From positions 1 through 18,235 of the forward strand of contig CAMZHP010000026.1 of NCBI GenBank assembly GCA_947306845.1: a stretch of DNA of 18,235 bases, written 5' to 3'. Positions 7,875 to 15,931 of the stretch are shown in pieces. The stretch is from an uncultured Prevotellaceae bacterium. GTDB taxonomy: Bacteria; Bacteroidota; Bacteroidia; Bacteroidales; Bacteroidaceae. Within the stretch, counting starts at the first letter, position 1, and each line of letters starts with the position of its first letter. A model generated the notes under the pieces. It searched no databases and had not been told where the DNA came from. It worked only from the letters and a program-made list of their open reading frames with translations. The position numbers were made by a program, and so were the translations under genes.

Positions 7875-9116
7875 ATGAAACACATTATTATATTAGGTGA
7901 CGGCATGGCAGACCATGCCGTAGCCCGCATCGGAGGGAAGACCCCTCTCCAACATGCCGAAACACCGTTTATGGACATGCTCGCCTGCAAAGGTCGCACA
8001 GGCCGTCTCATCACCGTCCCTGAAGGGTTCCCTCCAGGCTCGGAAGTAGCCAACACCGCGATCATGGGTTATGACCTCAACAAGGTGTATGAGGGTCGAG
8101 GGCCTTTGGAAGCGGCCTCCATCGGTTATGAGATGCGTCCTGATGACATGGCCATCCGCTGCAACATCATCTGCCTTGCCAACGGACGTATCAAGAACCA
8201 TCATGGCGGACACCTGACGACCGCTGATGCCGATGTGCTCATCCATTACCTTGACGAGCATCTTGGCAACGACCGGGTGCGCTTCATCACGGGCATCCAA
8301 TACCGTCATCTGCTGGTCATCCGCGGCGGCAGTAAACATATCACCTGCTCACCGCCCCACGACCACCCCGATGAGCCTTGGCAACCCCTTTTGGTGAAAC
8401 CAGAGTCAGGCTACGAGAACATCTATGAGGAGGGACGGCTCACCCCACAGGAAACAGCCGACCTCATCAATGACCTCATATTGCGCTCGCAAGAACTGCT
8501 TGCCCAACACCCCCTCAATATCTCGCGTCGGGAAAAGGGACACGACGAAGCCAACTCCATTTGGCCATGGAGTCCAGGTTACCGTCCTTCGATGGAAACC
8601 ATCAGCGAACTGTTTCCCCAAGTGAAATCAGGCAGTGTCATATCTGCCGTCGATCTCATCAAAGGCATCGGCCACTATGCAGGACTGCACATCATCGAGG
8701 TAGAAGGAGCTACTGGCCTGTCAGACACCAATTATGAAGGCAAGGCCTCCGCAGCAATAGAGGCCCTGCGCCATGAAGATTTCGTTTTCCTCCATGTAGA
8801 GGCGAGCGACGAAGCTGGCCATGACGGCGACCTCGATTTGAAAATCCGCACCATTGAATATCTCGACCAGCGCATCGTCAAGCCCATCTATGAGGAAGTG
8901 GCCACATGGGATGAGCCAGTGTGCATCGCCGTGCTGCCCGACCACCCCACTCCGGTGGAAATGAGAATCCATGTCAGCGAGCCCATTCCTTTCCTCATCT
9001 GGCACCGCAACATCATCCCTGATGACGTGACTTGCTACGATGAGGTCAGCTGTGTAAGAGGCTCCTATGGCCTCCTCCGCCTCGAGCAATTCATGCAGGC
9101 TCTGATGAGCATCTAG
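7875..9116 (+). CDS. apgM: ApgM-family protein, proposed homoserine kinase of the threonine operon
   Basis: This 413-residue protein belongs to the alkaline-phosphatase fold and is usually labelled cofactor-independent phosphoglycerate mutase (archaeal ApgM type). Family motifs are visible: GDGMAD at 8-13, PGSEVANTAIMGYD at 54-67 with the likely active-site Ser56, EASDEAGHDGD at 309-319, and Asp356-His357 in LPDHPTP. In Bacteroidetes the version between thrA and thrC is classed in TIGR02535, a proposed homoserine kinase. I recall mutant-fitness work supporting that role for the B. thetaiotaomicron homologue. Its position here, 15 bases after thrA and before thrC, is exactly where thrB would be, and no GHMP-type ThrB is in the window. 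It most probably phosphorylates homoserine, by a mechanism that cannot be read from sequence. Its TAG stop is the first TAG of a 9-base tandem array. Confidence 0.88.
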   Translation: MKHIIILGDGMADHAVARIGGKTPLQHAETPFMDMLACKGRTGRLITVPEGFPPGSEVANTAIMGYDLNKVYEGRGPLEAASIGYEMRPDDMAIRCNIICLANGRIKNHHGGHLTTADADVLIHYLDEHLGNDRVRFITGIQYRHLLVIRGGSKHITCSPPHDHPDEPWQPLLVKPESGYENIYEEGRLTPQETADLINDLILRSQELLAQHPLNISRREKGHDEANSIWPWSPGYRPSMETISELFPQVKSGSVISAVDLIKGIGHYAGLHIIEVEGATGLSDTNYEGKASAAIEALRHEDFVFLHVEASDEAGHDGDLDLKIRTIEYLDQRIVKPIYEEVATWDEPVCIAVLPDHPTPVEMRIHVSEPIPFLIWHRNIIPDDVTCYDEVSCVRGSYGLLRLEQFMQALMSI

Positions 9117-9182
9117 AATATCTAGATAATCTAGAAAATCTAGAGAATCTAGAAAATCTAGAGCATCTAGAAAATCTAGAAA
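9111..9182. repeat. 9-bp tandem array, eight units of ATCTAGAAA, beginning in the apgM stop codon
   Basis: Eight consecutive 9-base units in perfect register make up the array: atctagaat, atctagata, atctagaaa, atctagaga, atctagaaa, atctagagc, atctagaaa, atctagaaa. The first unit holds the last sense codon (ATC) and the stop (TAG, 9114-9116) of apgM. Because the period is 9, all eight TAG triplets are in the apgM frame. Seven of the eight units contain the palindrome TCTAGA in full, and the second (tctagata) contains it as well, so all eight do. The array fills most of the 91-base gap before thrC, with only an A-rich stretch between it and the thrC ATG. Confidence 0.95.
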
Positions 9183-9207
9183 AAAACCACAAAAAATCAA
9201 GCAAAAA

Positions 9208-10506
9208 ATGAAATACTACAGCACCAACCACCAAGCACCGACAGCCACACTTCATGAGGCAGTCGTCAAGGGTTTAGCTGGCGACCGGGGACTTTATATG
9301 CCCGAGCGAATCCAGCAACTCCCCAAGGAATTTTTCGACAACATCGACAAAATGTCATTTCAGGAAATCGCCTATACTGTCGCCAACGCCTTCTTCGGTG
9401 AGGATGTGGAGGCCGAAGACTTGCGGCGCATCGTCTATGACACGCTGTCGTTTGACTGCCCCGTCGTGAAGGTGGATGACAACATCTACTCACTCGAGCT
9501 CTTCCACGGACCCACGCTGGCCTTTAAGGATGTCGGCGCTCGTTTCATGGCACGCCTGCTGCAATACTTCATCCGTCAGGAGAGTGCTGGACAGGTGGAT
9601 GTGCTCGTTGCCACCAGTGGCGACACAGGTTCGGCTGTAGCCAATGGTTTCCTCGGTGTAGAAGGTATCCACGTCTATGTCCTTTACCCCAAGGGTAAGG
9701 TCAGTCCGATACAGGAGTGTCAGTTCACCACGCTGGGCCGCAACATCACTGCCATCGAAGTAGATGGCGTGTTCGACGACTGCCAGGCATTGGTGAAGCA
9801 GGCCTTCCTCGATCCTGACCTCAACCAACGCAGGCGCCTCACCAGTGCCAACTCCATCAATGTGGCGCGCTTCCTACCCCAGGCCTTCTACTATTTCAAC
9901 GCATACGCACGGATGAAGGCCCTCGGACTGGCAGAGAAGATGGTGATGTGCGTTCCCAGCGGCAACTTCGGCAATATCACCGCCGGACTCTTCGGTGCTG
10001 TGATGGGCCTTCCCATCTCACGGTTCATCGCCGCCAACAACGCCAACGACATTTTCTACAATTACTTGCAGACAGGGCGTTACGAACCAAAGGCCAGCAT
10101 CCAGACCCTCGCCAATGCGATGGACGTAGGCGACCCAAGCAATTTTGCCCGTGTCTATGACCTTTACGGAGGGAGCCATGAGCGCATCACCTCGTATATC
10201 AGCGGTGCCACCTACAACGATGAAGCCATCCGTGAGACCATGCGCGAATGCTATGCCCGCACAGGCTATGTGCTCGACCCCCATGGTGCATGCGGCTACC
10301 GTGCCCTGCGCGAGCAGTTGCGCGAAAACGAGGTCGGCGTGTTTGGCGAAACCGCCCATCCCGCCAAGTTCAAGGAGAAAGTTGATGAGATTCTGGGCAT
10401 TGACATCGCCATTCCTGACCGTCTCGCCGCCTTCATGCGTGGAGAGAAACAGAGCGTGCCCATGACCCGCCACTTCAACGACTTCAAGGCCTACCTGATG
10501 GCATAA
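9208..10506 (+). CDS. thrC: Threonine synthase
   Basis: This PLP-dependent cytoplasmic lyase converts O-phosphohomoserine to threonine, the last step of the pathway started by thrA and the ApgM protein. The 432 residues match the long E. coli-type enzyme. The N-terminus MKYYSTNHQAPTATLHEAV is typical. The PLP-binding lysine is Lys107 in GPTLAFKDVGARF, the same number as in E. coli ThrC. ATSGDTGSAV at 135-144 and the phosphate-binding SGNFGN at 251-256 are present. The start at 9208 is the only one giving the family N-terminus and follows an A-rich leader. There is no promoter motif in the gap from apgM, so it is probably read from the thrA promoter through the repeat array. A strong hairpin follows the stop. 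Confidence 0.97.
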   Translation: MKYYSTNHQAPTATLHEAVVKGLAGDRGLYMPERIQQLPKEFFDNIDKMSFQEIAYTVANAFFGEDVEAEDLRRIVYDTLSFDCPVVKVDDNIYSLELFHGPTLAFKDVGARFMARLLQYFIRQESAGQVDVLVATSGDTGSAVANGFLGVEGIHVYVLYPKGKVSPIQECQFTTLGRNITAIEVDGVFDDCQALVKQAFLDPDLNQRRRLTSANSINVARFLPQAFYYFNAYARMKALGLAEKMVMCVPSGNFGNITAGLFGAVMGLPISRFIAANNANDIFYNYLQTGRYEPKASIQTLANAMDVGDPSNFARVYDLYGGSHERITSYISGATYNDEAIRETMRECYARTGYVLDPHGACGYRALREQLRENEVGVFGETAHPAKFKEKVDEILGIDIAIPDRLAAFMRGEKQSVPMTRHFNDFKAYLMA

Positions 10507-10518
10507 AGACAACATAAC

Positions 10519-10550
10519 CTCCCAGCCCTTAGGGGTTGGGAGTATCTCTT
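10519..10550 (+). terminator. Terminator hairpin of the threonine operon
   Basis: CTCCCAGCCC (10519-10528) pairs over ten positions, one of them G-U, with GGGTTGGGAG (10533-10542) around a TTAG loop. A T-rich but interrupted tail, TATCTCTT, follows. It begins 12 bases after the thrC stop. The imperfect T-run suggests that some transcription may pass through into the GH9 gene. Confidence 0.7.
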
Positions 10551-10553
10551 TAC

Positions 10554-10581
10554 CATGAACTATGAATTCTGAACCATGAAC
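10554..10581. repeat. 7-bp tandem array, four units of YATGAAC
   Basis: Four 7-base units in register: catgaac, tatgaat, tctgaac, catgaac. The array lies between the thrC terminator and the GH9 start codon. The 11-base string ACCATGAACTA occurs at both ends (10552-10562 and 10573-10583), 21 bases apart. No Bacteroidetes promoter motif was found in this gap. Confidence 0.75.
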
Positions 10582-10604
10582 TAACCAAAAACTTTCCCAA
10601 GAAA

Positions 10605-13136
10605 ATGAAACATCTACTCTCCCTCACTCTATTGATCGCCCTTGCCCAGTCTATGGCAGCTCAGGATTTCCAACTATTGCCTGAAGGCTATTTCAACAAC
10701 AAGGGCGTGGACGTCATGGCATTCAGTGACTTCTATCCCGAAGGTCACCAAGGCGGCGTTTGCGTGATCATGAACGGTCAACGCATTGCCACCAACGGTG
10801 ACATCCGCTTGGAGGCGACACCCGGACAGTGGCAGCCCGTCCCCAAGCAACTCAGCAGAAGCACTGAAAACAACAGCATCGTCACCAACCTCTGCTATCC
10901 CGACTCCTCACGCCACTTGACAGGATTCAATCCGATGGTCTATCCCGACTACCAATTCAATTACCAAGTACGGGTGAAGGGCGAAGGCAAGAGCATCATC
11001 GTGACCGTTGACCTAGACAAGCCTGTTCCCGATTACCTTCTCGGCAAAGTGGGCTTCAACCTGGAGTTCTTCCCTGGCAGGCTCTTTGGCAAGCCGTGGC
11101 TCATGGACGACCAGTCGGGCATCTATCCCCAACAGCCCAACACTCCCCTTGAGACACATTCGGCCAACATCCTGCATACTGGCAACTATTTTACCGGGAA
11201 GGGTGACATGGCAGACATACCCCACCTCAATGCGAAAGGTTACAGTCCGATGATAGCTGACGATGTAATTGCCCTTCCCTACGCTACCGGCCGCGTGTTC
11301 ACCTCGCAGCCCGATGACCCCTACAGCCGACTGACCATCGAGTCGCGAACTGGCGAGCTGAAGCTATACGACGGCAGGATGAACCACAACAACGGCTGGT
11401 TTGTGCTGCGCAGCGAAATACAGCCAAGTGTCACGAAGAATGCCGTCGAATGGGTCATCACTCCCCATGTGGTAAGCAACTGGACCTACCAACCCGTCAT
11501 ACAAATCTCACAGGTAGGCTATCATCCCAACCAACAAAAACGCGCCATTATCGAGACAGACCGTAGAGCAGACAGCCAGACCCAGCAGGCCGAGCTCATC
11601 CAGATCAAGGCCGATGGCGAGCACATGGTCAAACACATACAACCATCGATCTGGGGCAAGTTCCTGCGCTACAACTACCTGACAGCCGATTTTTCCGACA
11701 TCCATGAGCCTGGACTCTACAAACTCCGTTACGGAGCATCTGAATCATCGGTCTTCCGCATCGACAGCAATATCTACGACCGTGGTGTATGGCAGCCTGT
11801 CGTCGAGTATTTCCTACCTGTCCAGATGTGCCACATGCGTGTCAGCGAAAAATACCGTGTATGGCATGACGCCTGCCACATGGATGACGCAAGGATGGCG
11901 CCGGCAGGCAACCACATCGACGGTTATGCACAGAAACCAGGACTATCAAAATACGCTGCCGGAGATATCGTTCCCGGAGTGAACATCGGTGGATGGCATG
12001 ATGCCGGCGACTTTGACCTGCGCGTGGAGTCACAAATCGGCGAGTCCTACATCCTCGGACTCGCTTACGAGGCATTCCACCCCGAGATCGATGTGACCGC
12101 CATCAGCCAGAAAGACCACGTGACGGAGATCCATCAGTCTGACGGCAGGAACGACATTCTGCAACAAATAGAGAACGGCGCTCTTTCGGTGGTTCGCTCC
12201 TATCAGGCATTGGGCAGACTCTACCGTGGCATCATCTGCAACAATCTGAGACAATATGTGCTCCTTGGCGATGCCTCGGCGATGACAGATGGCACCATCG
12301 GCAATGACGATGACCGATGGATCTTCACAGAGTCGAACCTGCCACGCGAGATGACCACTGCCGCACAACTGGCTGGCGTGGCCAGGGTGCTACGCGGTTT
12401 CAATGATGCCCTGAGCAAGGAATGTCTTGACATCGCCCAAAGCATCTATGACAATGCGCCCACAGATGAACGTTCCAACATGTTCAAGATGCAGGCCGCC
12501 ATCGAACTCTATCTCAGCACCCAGCAAAAAGAGTATCTCGACTTCATCCTCAGCAACCAGGCAATGCTCACCAACAGCTTGAGCATCGGCCGCACAGGGT
12601 GGTTAACCGCCCGCTTGATCCAGCATCTCTCAGGATCCAAGGACAAGCGCGTCAAGAAGTTTGCGACAGCCTTCCGCTCTGCCCTCACTGGGTACAAGGA
12701 ACAGTTGGACAAGCAGACAGCAGAAACGCCCTACGGAGTGCCCTACCGGCCCAGCATCTGGGGAGCGGGATGGGACATACAGCGGTTTGGCTTTGAATAT
12801 TACTATCTGGCAAGCATCTTCCCCGACATTTTCCCAAGGGAGACGGTCTTCAACGCGCTACACTTTGTTCTCGGTTGCCATCCCGGCAGCAATACCTCTT
12901 CCTTTGCATCCGGCGTAGGAGCACGTTCTGCCACGGTGGCTTACGGTGCGAACCGCGCGGATTGGTCATACATCCCCGGCGGAGTGGTATCCGGCACAGC
13001 CATGATCCGTCCAGACTTCCCAGAGCTGTTAGAGTTCCCCTATCTGTGGCAACAGATGGAATATGTGATGGGCGGCGGTTCCTCCCACTATATGTTCTTG
13101 GTACTGGCCTCCCAGCAATTGCTCAAAGGAAAGTAG
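10605..13136 (+). CDS. Secreted glycoside hydrolase family 9 (endoglucanase-like) with N-terminal Ig-like domain
   Basis: This is an exported enzyme likely to cleave beta-1,4-glucans such as cellulose, mixed-linkage glucan or xyloglucan. It has 843 residues. A signal peptide covers 1-20 (MKHLLSLTLLIALAQSMAAQ). Residues 21 to about 290 form a region I cannot assign, probably beta-rich. A CelD_N-type Ig-like domain spans about 296-388 (IQISQVGYHPNQQKRAI, then FSDIHEPGLYKLRYG). The GH9 catalytic barrel runs from about 395 to the end, with GGWHDAGDFD at 462-470 (Asp466 and Asp469 as catalytic base candidates) and WQQMEYVMGGGSSHY near 815, where Glu819 is the candidate acid. It lacks the Prevotella C-terminal tail seen on the two downstream secreted proteins. 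It follows the thr operon with no promoter motif seen, and a small membrane-protein gene comes 32 bases after it. The exact substrate is uncertain. Confidence 0.88.
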   Translation: MKHLLSLTLLIALAQSMAAQDFQLLPEGYFNNKGVDVMAFSDFYPEGHQGGVCVIMNGQRIATNGDIRLEATPGQWQPVPKQLSRSTENNSIVTNLCYPDSSRHLTGFNPMVYPDYQFNYQVRVKGEGKSIIVTVDLDKPVPDYLLGKVGFNLEFFPGRLFGKPWLMDDQSGIYPQQPNTPLETHSANILHTGNYFTGKGDMADIPHLNAKGYSPMIADDVIALPYATGRVFTSQPDDPYSRLTIESRTGELKLYDGRMNHNNGWFVLRSEIQPSVTKNAVEWVITPHVVSNWTYQPVIQISQVGYHPNQQKRAIIETDRRADSQTQQAELIQIKADGEHMVKHIQPSIWGKFLRYNYLTADFSDIHEPGLYKLRYGASESSVFRIDSNIYDRGVWQPVVEYFLPVQMCHMRVSEKYRVWHDACHMDDARMAPAGNHIDGYAQKPGLSKYAAGDIVPGVNIGGWHDAGDFDLRVESQIGESYILGLAYEAFHPEIDVTAISQKDHVTEIHQSDGRNDILQQIENGALSVVRSYQALGRLYRGIICNNLRQYVLLGDASAMTDGTIGNDDDRWIFTESNLPREMTTAAQLAGVARVLRGFNDALSKECLDIAQSIYDNAPTDERSNMFKMQAAIELYLSTQQKEYLDFILSNQAMLTNSLSIGRTGWLTARLIQHLSGSKDKRVKKFATAFRSALTGYKEQLDKQTAETPYGVPYRPSIWGAGWDIQRFGFEYYYLASIFPDIFPRETVFNALHFVLGCHPGSNTSSFASGVGARSATVAYGANRADWSYIPGGVVSGTAMIRPDFPELLEFPYLWQQMEYVMGGGSSHYMFLVLASQQLLKGK

Positions 13137-13168
13137 CATCATCAAGCAATCACAGAAAATCATCTTAT

Positions 13169-13429
13169 ATGTTTGAACACATTTCAGATTTCACAACATG
13201 GCCGATACTAACCGGCATCCTTATCGGCTATATTGCCAACCGCATCATGAGCGGTGAAGGCAAAGGTTGCTGCATGAACCTTTTCATAGGCATCATTGGC
13301 AGTTATGTAGGTGCTTTCGTCTGTCGCCTGCTGGATATTGAACTATTTGGCAAAGGCTATATCACCCACTTCGTCTTCTGCGTATTGGGTGCCATCTTGG
13401 TGCTTTGGATTTGGAGGAAGCTTAGCTGA
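13169..13429 (+). CDS. GlsB/YeaQ/YmgE-family small membrane protein
   Basis: This 86-residue inner-membrane protein has three hydrophobic segments (about 10-25, 36-55 and 64-83). It has the glycine-rich pattern of the transglycosylase-associated family (PF04226): ILIGYIANRIMSGEGKGC, then NLFIGIIGSYVGAF, then VLGAILVLWIWRKLS. Members are linked to stress responses but their biochemical role is unknown. The ATG at 13169 is chosen because the homologous region begins there. The frame is open much further upstream but overlaps the GH9 gene. It starts 32 bases after the GH9 stop and may be co-transcribed. It converges with the CotH gene, 39 bases away. That gap shows only a weak GGCC/GGCC pairing, not a clear terminator. 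Confidence 0.85.
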   Translation: MFEHISDFTTWPILTGILIGYIANRIMSGEGKGCCMNLFIGIIGSYVGAFVCRLLDIELFGKGYITHFVFCVLGAILVLWIWRKLS

Positions 13430-13468
13430 TAAAGGCCCGCCAACAAGACTTTTCGGCCATAAAACAGA

Positions 13469-15913
13469 CTACCTCACAACCATTTTGCGGCCATTGATGA
13501 CATAGATGCCAGGGGAAAGGTTGCTACGCAGATGATTGATATCTACATGGTGCTTCACACACTGGCCCTGAAGGTTGTAGACATCAGCCCATCTTGATTT
13601 CTCATCATCCTCTCGTTCAGCAATCTGTACTTCTTGTGTTCCTGTCAGAGGATCAAGTTCTTCCTCAGTCAGGTCGTAGGATGTCAGATGGCTATATACA
13701 TAGTTGGCCCTCTTTTCGAGCCAGTTTCTTGCATTGCTGGCAAACGCCTCATAGTTGGCGCCATCGTTCCATATCTGCTGATTGTTCTCAAATGACGGGC
13801 GTGCAAAAGCATAATAGTCCTCACAGAAATCAAGGAGTTCACTCAGACCATACATCATGAACTGGGTCCACACTTTGTAATAGACACGGTCAAGTTTCTT
13901 GTTGAGATATCTCAAATCACGTGCCCATTGGCTTGCTTCCATCCTGATTCTTGTGAAGTAGTCGGCCATCTGCTCACTGCGGCAATAGTTATAGGTAAGT
14001 TCATAGCCAAAAGCCCAATCGAGATCCCATACGGGACCGAAGATGTATTTGCTGCCATCCTTGAGATTCTCCTTATACAAGAACGTGCTCTTCGGATGCA
14101 TGATTTCATAATTCTCAATCAATTCGCTGACCATCAAAAAACGAGCAAGATACTCAAGGTCGAAAGCCTCATCAATGTTTCCGTTTTTCAGTTGACCCAT
14201 GGCCTTGTTGAAATCAGCTATCACATCTGCCAGAGTCAGCTTGCTCTGCCCCTCGCTGAAGTCAGGTTCCTTGATATTGACTGGAAGACTGTAGGGACTG
14301 CTCTTGAATTTGTAAGTCTCGTCATAATAGGAATCCAATTCAAGCAATACGGCATTCTCCTCATCATTGAGGTCAATGCTGTTGTTGGAAAATCCCACTT
14401 TCTCCGTAAAGTTATAGCTGCCCCTATATTGCCCGTTGATGTATAGTTCCACGGGTATGACATGATTGGCTCCTGCAGTTCCGGCCAGACATGCCGCCTT
14501 CATGCCAATGGCATTGGTCATCATCGACCCTTTCAGTTTATTGGCCAGCAGCACCCAACTTTTCCCTTTGGTGAGGCCGAAAGGCTTTACCTTCTCGTCG
14601 AATTTCAGCCTATAGGGATTCTTGCTCCACGGGTCAGAACTCCAACTGGTGTTGCCACGCCCTCTGACATGCACCGGGGTTGCTTCCATCGACGGGAAAA
14701 CCCCTGCCCCATCAATAGATATTTCCGCATCCATGTATGTGGTCTTGCTGCTGATCATCTGGCCATTGCTTGTTTTGATGTAAACAGCAGGCACCCCTTT
14801 TGCCTGTTCTGCCAACCAGTCCACACGAACATGATAATCACAGCCGTAAGGCTCCATCTTATATTCATAGGTGGCTGGTTCCAACAGCTGTGGACCCTCT
14901 CCGTCATTCACGACCACTTTGGCGATGCTCAGTTCAGCCACACAAAAGTAGTTTTTATAGGATGCCTCCAGCAATTTGAGCCTCAACCAACCATAGTCGC
15001 CGCCGAGATCTTCCACTGGTGAGATGAAGGTGTCGCCGGGAGTGACCGGAAGTCCGTCTGAGACCGTATAGACAGTGACGCTTTTCCATTGTCTTCCATC
15101 TGCAGAAGCCAGCAACTCAATCTTCTGTGGCATCCGATTCGCATCGCCTCGTGTCGTCATCGTCCACTGCACATGGTTCAAAGGCTCATCCAGCCTTACG
15201 TCTATATATGGACAAACGTTTTCAGGCAGTTTCTGATATTTCCCTTCCCCCCAAGTGGAGTGGAAGAACGTAGCCGGGTTGCCATCCAACATTTTGTCAA
15301 GCCCCTCGTCATAATTGCTTGGAGCATTGGTGGAAAGCTGGCCCACAGTCAATGTCATGGGTATCACAGTTGGGGTGGTCTGACTCCACACCTCTTCCGT
15401 CAGCTGATTCCGTCGGAGAATCTGCATGTCAGGTAAGGCGACGGTGTAAACGATATCTTTTGCAAAACGATGCCGGCTTACCTTGCTCTGTTGCCTCTCG
15501 CTGCCAATATAGGCTGTAGCTCGTTCATCCGACAGTTGAAAAGAGGGAGTCAACCACTTTCCTATACACCCTATTTGCAAATTCACTTCATCATCCCCGA
15601 TTTTTGCCTCTACGTCTGTAAAGACCTGGTCATTGTATTTGTTGTTGATCTTGAACATTGTCAACTGCGGCAGACCTTCCGGTGCCTCATGACTGACATG
15701 TTCGATGTCTTCAACGGCATATCTGACAATTGTCTTGTCGCCCCAGACGATTTCCAGGCCCTCATTTGTCAACTGCCCCACCTGCGCCAAGTCAGAAGGA
15801 TATGCATCCACGCCACCTCCCTTGAGATAAACAAAGGTGGTGTCGGAGGGCTGAGCCATTGCTCCTGCTACCGACATCAGGATGGCTGACAATAATGAGA
15901 ACCTTACATTCAT
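13469..15913 (-). CDS. Secreted CotH-kinase-family protein with discoidin-like domain and sorting-type tail
   Basis: This is an exported 814-residue protein. A signal peptide covers 1-21 (MNVRFSLLSAILMSVAGAMAQ). Residues 22 to about 185 are unassigned. An F5/8 type C (discoidin-like) carbohydrate-binding domain covers about 190-335 (DKMLDGNPATFFHSTW, then PYIDVRLDEP). The CotH domain (PF08757) covers about 385-720, with RGRGNTSW at 417-424, NPYRLKF, and GPVWDLDWAFG whose Asp630 and Asp632 are probable metal or catalytic residues. The C-terminus has DVYNLQGQ and then SPGIYVINGRKMVVR, the short Prevotella tail resembling type IX secretion C-terminal domains. Some CotH proteins phosphorylate partner proteins, but the target here is unknown. 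The ATG at 15913 starts the signal peptide directly; a TTG at 15931 is six codons further upstream and less likely. It lies 18 bases after the pectin esterase and is probably co-transcribed with it. Confidence 0.85.
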   Translation of the reverse strand: MNVRFSLLSAILMSVAGAMAQPSDTTFVYLKGGGVDAYPSDLAQVGQLTNEGLEIVWGDKTIVRYAVEDIEHVSHEAPEGLPQLTMFKINNKYNDQVFTDVEAKIGDDEVNLQIGCIGKWLTPSFQLSDERATAYIGSERQQSKVSRHRFAKDIVYTVALPDMQILRRNQLTEEVWSQTTPTVIPMTLTVGQLSTNAPSNYDEGLDKMLDGNPATFFHSTWGEGKYQKLPENVCPYIDVRLDEPLNHVQWTMTTRGDANRMPQKIELLASADGRQWKSVTVYTVSDGLPVTPGDTFISPVEDLGGDYGWLRLKLLEASYKNYFCVAELSIAKVVVNDGEGPQLLEPATYEYKMEPYGCDYHVRVDWLAEQAKGVPAVYIKTSNGQMISSKTTYMDAEISIDGAGVFPSMEATPVHVRGRGNTSWSSDPWSKNPYRLKFDEKVKPFGLTKGKSWVLLANKLKGSMMTNAIGMKAACLAGTAGANHVIPVELYINGQYRGSYNFTEKVGFSNNSIDLNDEENAVLLELDSYYDETYKFKSSPYSLPVNIKEPDFSEGQSKLTLADVIADFNKAMGQLKNGNIDEAFDLEYLARFLMVSELIENYEIMHPKSTFLYKENLKDGSKYIFGPVWDLDWAFGYELTYNYCRSEQMADYFTRIRMEASQWARDLRYLNKKLDRVYYKVWTQFMMYGLSELLDFCEDYYAFARPSFENNQQIWNDGANYEAFASNARNWLEKRANYVYSHLTSYDLTEEELDPLTGTQEVQIAEREDDEKSRWADVYNLQGQCVKHHVDINHLRSNLSPGIYVINGRKMVVR

Positions 15914-15931
15914 CAATAGAAAAGCTATCAA

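Noticed and set aside
6933..7883. Minus-strand frame of 316 codons antisense to thrA
   Set aside because: The plus-strand thrA dehydrogenase domain is unmistakable. Long antisense frames are expected in this GC-rich coding DNA, and the antisense product shows no family motif.
9111..9182. CRISPR array or plasmid-type iterons
   Set aside because: Units are only 9 bases with no spacers, no cas or rep genes are nearby, and the array sits between two operon genes.
8721..9200. Minus-strand frame of 159 codons with repeated Phe-Leu-Asp at its N-terminus
   Set aside because: The repeats are only the translation of the ATCTAGAAA array, and the rest is antisense to the well-supported ApgM gene.
13430..13468. 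Bidirectional terminator between the GlsB-type gene and the CotH gene
   Set aside because: Only a 4-base GGCC pairing with a long loop and no proper T-run can be seen, which is too weak to call.
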